From an uncultured Veillonella sp. (GTDB lineage Bacteria > Bacillota > Negativicutes > Veillonellales > Veillonellaceae): a DNA stretch of 37,628 bases. Of this stretch, positions 32,610-37,628 are shown piece by piece; within the stretch, counting starts at the first letter, position 1, and each line of letters starts with the position of its first letter. Both the position numbers and the translations under genes were made by a program. The DNA lies in the NCBI GenBank assembly GCA_934202215.1, contig CAKPXR010000008.1:1-37628 (forward strand), given 5' to 3'. Under the pieces are notes generated by a model. It did no database searches and was not told the origin of the DNA. It worked only from the letters and a program-made list of their open reading frames with translations.

Positions 32610-35600
32610 ATGACCACAGAAGCAAAAAAAGTACTCGTAATTGGTTCTGGTCCAATTATTATCGGCCAAGCAGCAGAATTCGACTATGCTGGTACACAAG
32701 CGTGCCGTTCCCTTCGTGAAGAAGGCTACAAGGTAGTATTGGTTAATTCTAATCCTGCAACAATCATGACAGATACAGATATTGCTGACCGTGTATATGT
32801 AGAACCTATTAGCCTTGAATTCGTGACAGAAGTTATAAAAAAAGAACGCCCTTGGGGTTTATTGGCAACATTAGGGGGCCAAGTAGGTCTAAATATGGCC
32901 GTTCAATTATCTGAAGCAGGCGTACTCGAAGAGTATGGTGTTAAATTGCTTGGTACAACCCTAGAAGCTATTAAACATGCAGAAGACCGCGAACTTTTCA
33001 AGGAAGCGATGAAGGAAATCAATCAACCAGTTCCTGAATCTGATATCTTCAATGACCTTGAAGAAGCTGTAGCTTTCGCAAATCGTATCGGTTATCCTAT
33101 CATCATCCGCCCAGCATACACATTGGGCGGTACTGGTGGTGGTATCGCACACAACGAAGATGAAATGTATGAAATCACACGCCGTGGTTTGAAACTTTCA
33201 CCAATTCACCAAATCTTGGCGGAACGTTCCGTGGCAGGTTGGAAAGAAATTGAATACGAAGTAATGCGCGATAGTGCAGATAACTGCATCATCGTATGTA
33301 ACATGGAAAATATCGACCCTGTAGGCGTACATACAGGTGACTCTATCGTTGTGGCGCCAAGCCAAACATTGAACGATATTCAATACCAAATGCTTCGTAC
33401 TGCATCTGTTGATATCATTCGTTACTTGAAAATTGAAGGTGGTTGTAACGTACAATACGCATTGAATCCAGATAGTAATGAATATATCGTTATTGAAGTA
33501 AACCCTCGTGTATCTCGTTCCTCTGCATTGGCATCTAAAGCAACTGGTTACCCAATTGCGAAGGTAGCTGCAAAAATTGCAGTAGGCATGACATTAGACC
33601 AAATAACAAATGCTGTAACTGGTGAAACAAAAGCTTGCTTCGAACCGACACTTGACTATGTAGTAACTAAGTTCCCACGTTGGCCATTTGAAAAATTCAA
33701 TTTGGCTGACCGTACATTGGGCACTCAAATGAAGGCTACTGGTGAAGTTATGGCTATCGACCGTTCTTTAGAAGGGTCTTTGCTCAAAGCAATTCGTTCT
33801 TTGGAAATTGGTTTAGATCATATTGAGCTTAAGAAAATCGCTCATGAGTCTATGGAGCAATTAATTGAACGTTTACACTTAGTAGATGATGAACGTATCT
33901 ATGTTGTAGCAGAAGCACTCCGAAAGGGCATTAGTGTAGAGAAAATTCATTACATTACAAAAATTGATACATTCTTTATTGAAAAAATCAAAAATATTGT
34001 TAATGTAGAAAAAGCTTTGTCAGAACATGGTCTAACAGAAGAGGTATTGTATAAAGCAAAACGTTATTCCTTCACAGACTCTGTTATCGCTCGTTATGCT
34101 AATACAACTGTAGAGGACGTTCGTGCAAAACGTAACGAATGGAATATTCTTCCAACATATAAATATGTAGATACATGTGCTGCAGAATTCGAATCTAAAA
34201 CACCATACTACTACAGTGCATATGCACAAGAAGACGAAGTTAAACCATTAGGTGAAAAATCTGTTGTAGTACTTGGCTCCGGTCCAATTCGTATCGGCCA
34301 AGGTGTAGAGTTTGACTATTGTTCCGTACATTCCTCTTGGGCACTTCGCAAAGCGGGTTATCAATCTATTATGATTAACAATAATCCAGAAACAGTGTCA
34401 ACAGACTTTGATATTTCTGATTCCTTATACTTTGAACCATTAACAGTGGACGATGTAATGGAAATCATTGATAAAGAAAAGCCAGCTGGTGTTATTGCCC
34501 AATTTGGTGGTCAAACAGCTATCAACTTGGCAGGTCCATTGGCTAAGCGTGGTGTAAAAATTCTCGGTACATCCGTAGATAGCATCGATATGGCAGAAGA
34601 CCGTGAACGTTTTGATGAACTATTGGCAAAACTTGGTATCCCTCGTCCGGTAGGTGCCCTTGTAACTTCTGATGAAGAAGCGCAAGCAGCTGCTAAAAAC
34701 TTAAAATATCCATTAATCGTTCGCCCTTCTTATGTATTGGGCGGTCGTGCTATGGAAATTGTATACAACGATAAAGAACTTGACGTATATATGAAGGAAG
34801 CCGTAGTAGCGTCCAAAGAACATCCTGTACTTATCGACCGTTACATGGTTGGTATGGAGGTAGAGGTTGATGCTATTTCTGACGGTACCGACGTATGTAT
34901 CCCTGGTATTATGGAACAAATTGAACGCGCCGGTGTTCACTCTGGTGACTCCATGGCCGTTTATCCAGCACAACATTTGAGCCAAGAAATTATCGATCAA
35001 ATTGTAGATTATACACGTCGCATCGCAATTGGTCTTAATGTTAAGGGTGTTCTTAATATTCAATACATTGTAGCTGATGGCGAACTTAATGTAATTGAAG
35101 TTAATCCTCGTTCTAGCCGTACTGTACCATTCATCTCTAAGGTTACAGGTATTAATATGGTAGAATGTGCAACTCGAATTGCTCTTGGTGAAAGCTTAAA
35201 AGATTTAGGCTTACCTTTAGGTCTTGTACCTAATAAACCATATGTAGCTGTTAAAGCACCAGTATTCTCCTTCTCCAAAATGGGTCTTGTAGAAATCGCT
35301 CTTGGACCTGAAATGAAATCTACTGGTGAAGTTATGGGTATTGGTCGTACTTATTCTGAAGCATTGTTTAAAGCTATCAATGGCGCCAATATGCGTATCC
35401 CAGAAGATGGTACTATTCTTATGACCGTAGCAGACCGTGATAAAGCGGAAGCGTGTGAACTTGCAAAAGGTTTCATCGACCTTGGCTATCACATCGAAGC
35501 AACTGGTGGTACAGGTAAATACTTTATTGAACATGGAGTAAACTGTAAGGTTGTTAATAAAATTCACGAAGGTGAAGATAACTGTGCTGACCACATTCGC

Positions 35601-35810
35601 CAAGATAAAGTGGATCTCGTACTTAACACATTGACAGCAGGTAAGCGTCCTGAACGTGAAGGTTTCCAATTGCGCCGTCTTGCTGTAGAAATGGGTACAC
35701 CATGTTTAACAAGTCTTGATACAGCTCGTGAAGTATTGCGCGTTGTAGCAAACCGAAAAGATGATGCTAACTACAATGTAGAAGCATTACAGGATTTTGA
35801 ATTGGAGTAA
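32610..35810 (+). CDS. carB: Carbamoyl-phosphate synthase large subunit CarB
   Basis: Makes carbamoyl phosphate from bicarbonate, two ATP and CarA-derived ammonia. The 1066 residues are full length with the usual internal duplication. Each half begins with a related nucleotide motif ([21 protein letters not shown] near 10 and [21 protein letters not shown] near 555), followed by ATP-grasp segments ([28 protein letters not shown]). The oligomerisation domain lies between. The C-terminal ~130 residues form the MGS-like allosteric domain ([28 protein letters not shown]). One base separates it from carA. Confidence 0.97.
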   Translation: MTTEAKKVLVIGSGPIIIGQAAEFDYAGTQACRSLREEGYKVVLVNSNPATIMTDTDIADRVYVEPISLEFVTEVIKKERPWGLLATLGGQVGLNMAVQLSEAGVLEEYGVKLLGTTLEAIKHAEDRELFKEAMKEINQPVPESDIFNDLEEAVAFANRIGYPIIIRPAYTLGGTGGGIAHNEDEMYEITRRGLKLSPIHQILAERSVAGWKEIEYEVMRDSADNCIIVCNMENIDPVGVHTGDSIVVAPSQTLNDIQYQMLRTASVDIIRYLKIEGGCNVQYALNPDSNEYIVIEVNPRVSRSSALASKATGYPIAKVAAKIAVGMTLDQITNAVTGETKACFEPTLDYVVTKFPRWPFEKFNLADRTLGTQMKATGEVMAIDRSLEGSLLKAIRSLEIGLDHIELKKIAHESMEQLIERLHLVDDERIYVVAEALRKGISVEKIHYITKIDTFFIEKIKNIVNVEKALSEHGLTEEVLYKAKRYSFTDSVIARYANTTVEDVRAKRNEWNILPTYKYVDTCAAEFESKTPYYYSAYAQEDEVKPLGEKSVVVLGSGPIRIGQGVEFDYCSVHSSWALRKAGYQSIMINNNPETVSTDFDISDSLYFEPLTVDDVMEIIDKEKPAGVIAQFGGQTAINLAGPLAKRGVKILGTSVDSIDMAEDRERFDELLAKLGIPRPVGALVTSDEEAQAAAKNLKYPLIVRPSYVLGGRAMEIVYNDKELDVYMKEAVVASKEHPVLIDRYMVGMEVEVDAISDGTDVCIPGIMEQIERAGVHSGDSMAVYPAQHLSQEIIDQIVDYTRRIAIGLNVKGVLNIQYIVADGELNVIEVNPRSSRTVPFISKVTGINMVECATRIALGESLKDLGLPLGLVPNKPYVAVKAPVFSFSKMGLVEIALGPEMKSTGEVMGIGRTYSEALFKAINGANMRIPEDGTILMTVADRDKAEACELAKGFIDLGYHIEATGGTGKYFIEHGVNCKVVNKIHEGEDNCADHIRQDKVDLVLNTLTAGKRPEREGFQLRRLAVEMGTPCLTSLDTAREVLRVVANRKDDANYNVEALQDFELE

Positions 35811-35814
35811 TACC

Positions 35815-36582
35815 ATGAGTGGCTATGTAGAACAGGGCGAAGTCGTTCGCAATGAGCAAATAGGCTTTGATGTGTGGATTATGGATATTCATGCACCAAA
35901 ACAAGCAGCAGAAGCAAAGATAGGACAGTTTTGTAATGTTCGTGTAGCGGACTCTACGGCGCCATTATTGCGTCGCCCTATTAGCTATGCTGGATTCGAT
36001 GTACAAAAGGGTATTGTTACCCTTTTGTATCGCGTCGTAGGTAAGGGAACTGAAATTATGACACGTCTCGTACCTGGCGATACATTAGATTGTTTAGGTC
36101 CTTTAGGGGAACCATTTGTAACATCTAAGAATATGCTTCTCGTTGGTGGTGGTGTTGGTATCGCACCAATGCTATGCATCGCATCCCATCTGCAAAAAGG
36201 TGAAGAAGCACAAGTTATTCTTGGCTTTAGAAATGAAAGCGAAACTTTCTGGGCAGATCTATTCAAAGATACACCTGTTAAAGTACACATCACGACAGAT
36301 GATGGTAGTGTAGGTAGGAAAGGTTTCCCTACAGCTATCATGCCTGACTTAATTAAGGCTAATTCGTTTACTTCAGTTATGACTTGTGGTCCGACTCCAA
36401 TGATGAAAGGTGTGGCGCAAGTTTCTAAAGAACTTAATGTGCCGTGCCAAGTATCTCTTGAAGAACGCATGGGCTGTGGTACTGGTGGTTGTTTAGGTTG
36501 TGCTTGCGATGGTGTAGGTGGCAAACGCTTCAAAGTCTGTAAAGATGGTCCTGTATTCCCAGCTGAGGAGGTGTTCTTTTAA
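35815..36582 (+). CDS. pyrK: Dihydroorotate dehydrogenase B electron-transfer subunit PyrK
   Basis: FAD and [2Fe-2S] subunit that passes electrons from PyrD to NAD+. The 255 residues have an FAD-binding barrel (RRPISYAGFD, LYRVVGKGTEIMTRLVPGDTLDCLGPLG). An NAD-binding part follows (LLVGGGVGIAPMLCIASHL, VMTCGPTPMMKGVA). The C-terminal cluster loop MGCGTGGCLGCACDG...VCKDGPVF supplies the four Cys ligands. Start ATG 35815, 4 bases after carB, is preferred with TTGGAG upstream; an in-frame TTG at 35797 would add six unrelated residues. The gene overlaps pyrD by one base. Confidence 0.95.
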   Translation: MSGYVEQGEVVRNEQIGFDVWIMDIHAPKQAAEAKIGQFCNVRVADSTAPLLRRPISYAGFDVQKGIVTLLYRVVGKGTEIMTRLVPGDTLDCLGPLGEPFVTSKNMLLVGGGVGIAPMLCIASHLQKGEEAQVILGFRNESETFWADLFKDTPVKVHITTDDGSVGRKGFPTAIMPDLIKANSFTSVMTCGPTPMMKGVAQVSKELNVPCQVSLEERMGCGTGGCLGCACDGVGGKRFKVCKDGPVFPAEEVFF

Positions 36583-37532
36583 TGAGTGAACGCGATTTAA
36601 ATAACACCGTTACGCCTAATCCAAAGCTTGCTGTTGATTACTGCGGTATTAAGATGAAGAATCCTATTATCGCTGCATCTGGTACCTTTGGTAATGGTCC
36701 TGAGTATGCTGGTTATTTAGACCTTAGCAATGAAGTAGGTGCTATTTCTGTAAAAGGATTAACACCTAAAGGTCGTCATGGCAATCCAGGAACTCGTATT
36801 GCAGAAACACCATCTGGTGTTTTAAACTGTATTGGCCTCGAAAATCCTGGGGCAGAACATTTTGTTACAGATATTTTACCAGACCTCAAAAAATACGATG
36901 TACCATTACTAGCGAATATGTCTGCTGGTACGGTAGAGGAATTTGCATGGATGGCAGAAACACTATCGGTAGATGGTATTGCAGGCCTTGAAGTTAATGT
37001 GTCTTGTCCAAATGTTGCCTGTGAAGGGATGGCTTTTGGTGTAGATCCTAAGGTAGTAGAACAGGTAACGAAAGCTGTTCGTAAAGTAACAGATAAGCCT
37101 GTTATTGTAAAATTGTCACCAAATGTTACAGATATTGTGGAAATTGCTAAAGCTGTAGAATCTGGTGGTGGTGATGGAGTCAGTCTCATCAATACAATTC
37201 TTGGTATGGCTATAGATATCCATCGTCGCAAACCTGTATTGGGAAATATTTATGGTGGTTTATCTGGCCCAGCTGTTAAACCTGTTGCACTTCGCATGGT
37301 GCACCAAGTGTATAAAGGGGTTAATATTCCTATTATAGGCCTTGGTGGTATCATGAGTGGTACAGATGCTATCGAATTCATGATGGCTGGTGCTCAGGCT
37401 GTACAAGTTGGCACTGCTACGATGGTTGATCCAACAGCTATTTCTCGTATTGCTCAAGAAATGGGCGATTATGTGGAACAATATAATCTTAACAGTATTA
37501 CTGATATAGTAGGTGCTGTCCATCAAGGATAG
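36582..37532 (+). CDS. pyrD: Dihydroorotate dehydrogenase PyrD, type 1B catalytic subunit
   Basis: FMN TIM-barrel enzyme oxidising dihydroorotate to orotate in the cytoplasm, as a PyrD2K2 complex with NAD+ as acceptor. The 316 residues show KNPIIAASGTFGNGPEYAGYLDL, VKGLTPKGRHGNPGTRI, catalytic Cys in LEVNVSCPNV (near 144), IVKLSPNVTDIVEIAKA, GGLSGPAVKPVALRMV and GLGGIMSGTDAIEFMMAGAQAVQVGTA. Cys in the active-site loop and an adjacent pyrK define class 1B. It is the last pyr gene in the window; pyrF and pyrE are not seen. Confidence 0.97.
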   Translation: MSERDLNNTVTPNPKLAVDYCGIKMKNPIIAASGTFGNGPEYAGYLDLSNEVGAISVKGLTPKGRHGNPGTRIAETPSGVLNCIGLENPGAEHFVTDILPDLKKYDVPLLANMSAGTVEEFAWMAETLSVDGIAGLEVNVSCPNVACEGMAFGVDPKVVEQVTKAVRKVTDKPVIVKLSPNVTDIVEIAKAVESGGGDGVSLINTILGMAIDIHRRKPVLGNIYGGLSGPAVKPVALRMVHQVYKGVNIPIIGLGGIMSGTDAIEFMMAGAQAVQVGTATMVDPTAISRIAQEMGDYVEQYNLNSITDIVGAVHQG

Positions 37533-37553
37533 TTAAAAAAAGACCTAGTACAC
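37533..37553 (+). terminator. Probable left half of a split pyr-operon terminator
   Basis: Directly after the pyrD stop the sequence AAAAAAAGACCTAGTAC looks like the A-rich 5' arm of an intrinsic terminator (compare AAAAGACCTCGTAC after lpxA). The matching GTACTAGGTC plus T-run is absent. Instead the end of an insertion sequence begins, so the hairpin seems to have been interrupted. Confidence 0.5.
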
Positions 37554-37555
37554 TG

Positions 37556-37602
37556 AACTGCACCCCAAAAATTGGACACAATTTTTGGAGGTGCAGTTTT
37601 TT
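37556..37602 (+). promoter_or_regulatory. IS-borne hairpin covering the transposase ribosome-binding site
   Basis: AACTGCACC-CC-AAAAATTG (37556-37574) pairs with CAATTTTT-GG-(A)-GGTGCAGTT (37579-37598): 19 bp with one bulged A and a GACA loop. A run of six T's follows. The Shine-Dalgarno GGAGGTG (37587-37593) is inside the 3' arm. In transcripts entering from pyrD the hairpin should stop transcription or hide the ribosome site, limiting transposase expression. Confidence 0.7.
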
Positions 37603-37628
37603 ATGTCAAAATATTCAAAAGAAGTAAA
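37603..37628 (+). CDS. Start of a transposase OrfA-like gene (truncated by window edge)
   Basis: ATG 37603 with GGAGGTG 9 nt upstream opens a frame reading MSKYSKEV and continuing past the window. The short basic start resembles IS3-family OrfA helix-turn-helix proteins. Only eight full codons are visible, so the identity depends on the adjoining IS end. Confidence 0.55.

Larger units (their letters stand above)
37554..37628 (+). mobile_element. Left end of an insertion sequence, probably IS3 family (cut by window edge)
   Basis: The element appears to start at TGAACTGCACCCCAAAAATT, which has the TG end and wording of IS3-family (IS150-like) terminal repeats. An open frame begins 50 bases inside. 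The right end, full transposase genes and target duplication lie beyond the window. Family assignment rests on the end sequence and eight codons, so it is moderate. Confidence 0.65.

Noticed and set aside
35985-36533. 182-codon open frame on the minus strand across pyrK
   Set aside because: Mirrors the pyrK coding frame; pyrK is unmistakable and the antisense product has no recognisable motif.

Overview
The window looks like a chromosome segment of a Negativicutes bacterium (diderm Firmicutes), most likely Veillonella or a close relative. It is AT-rich. It combines a complete LPS/lipid A/Kdo biosynthesis and export set with two SLH-domain porins of the OmpM type, which in this clade tie the outer membrane to the cell wall. 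Next to these sit typical Firmicutes features: the rapZ-yvcK-whiA cluster and a PyrR-type attenuated pyrimidine operon with PyrK/PyrD type 1B. The genus call is inference from gene content and protein character, not from a database search. All genes read on the + strand.

Layout. (1) 1-780: the end of lpxA, closed by a strong terminator. (2) 1150-14460: an almost gapless run of 14 genes, lpxI-lpxB-msbA-waaA-lpxK-kdsB-kdsA-kdsD-kdsC-lpxL-lptC-lptA-lptB-lptF/G. It covers late lipid A synthesis, all of CMP-Kdo synthesis, Kdo transfer, acylation, inner-membrane flipping and most of the Lpt bridge. (3) 14548-17846: a DUF3084 membrane/coiled-coil protein, a YqgF/RuvC-like RNase H-fold protein, a YitT-family membrane protein and signal peptidase I. 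(4) 17847-21541: two paralogous porin genes (ompM1, ompM2), each with its own promoter, a ~160-nt structured-looking leader and a UUCG-loop terminator. (5) 21830-28966: a Cof-type HAD phosphatase, rapZ, yvcK (with a membrane-anchoring N-terminus), whiA, and an unrecognised 1019-residue exported protein with a ~490-residue charged helix. (6) 29108-37532: a promoter, a PyrR-binding attenuator and pyrB-pyrC-carA-carB-pyrK-pyrD. (7) 37554-37628: the left end of an insertion sequence that appears to have landed in the terminator after pyrD.

The most unusual signal is in the two porin leaders. Both carry the same 19-nt core, GAGGAAACGTGGACACTCC, about 90 nt before the start codon. The sequences around it differ, but in both they can pair into an enclosing stem. 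In both leaders the 5' arm of that stem is repeated downstream of the core, so two mutually exclusive helices are possible. That is the layout expected of a cis-acting RNA switch controlling the major outer-membrane proteins, and I do not recognise it as a named RNA family. Second in interest are the long-helix exported protein at 25907 and the IS insertion at the right edge.

No rRNA, tRNA or CRISPR array was seen. Residue positions are counted or estimated by hand from the translations.
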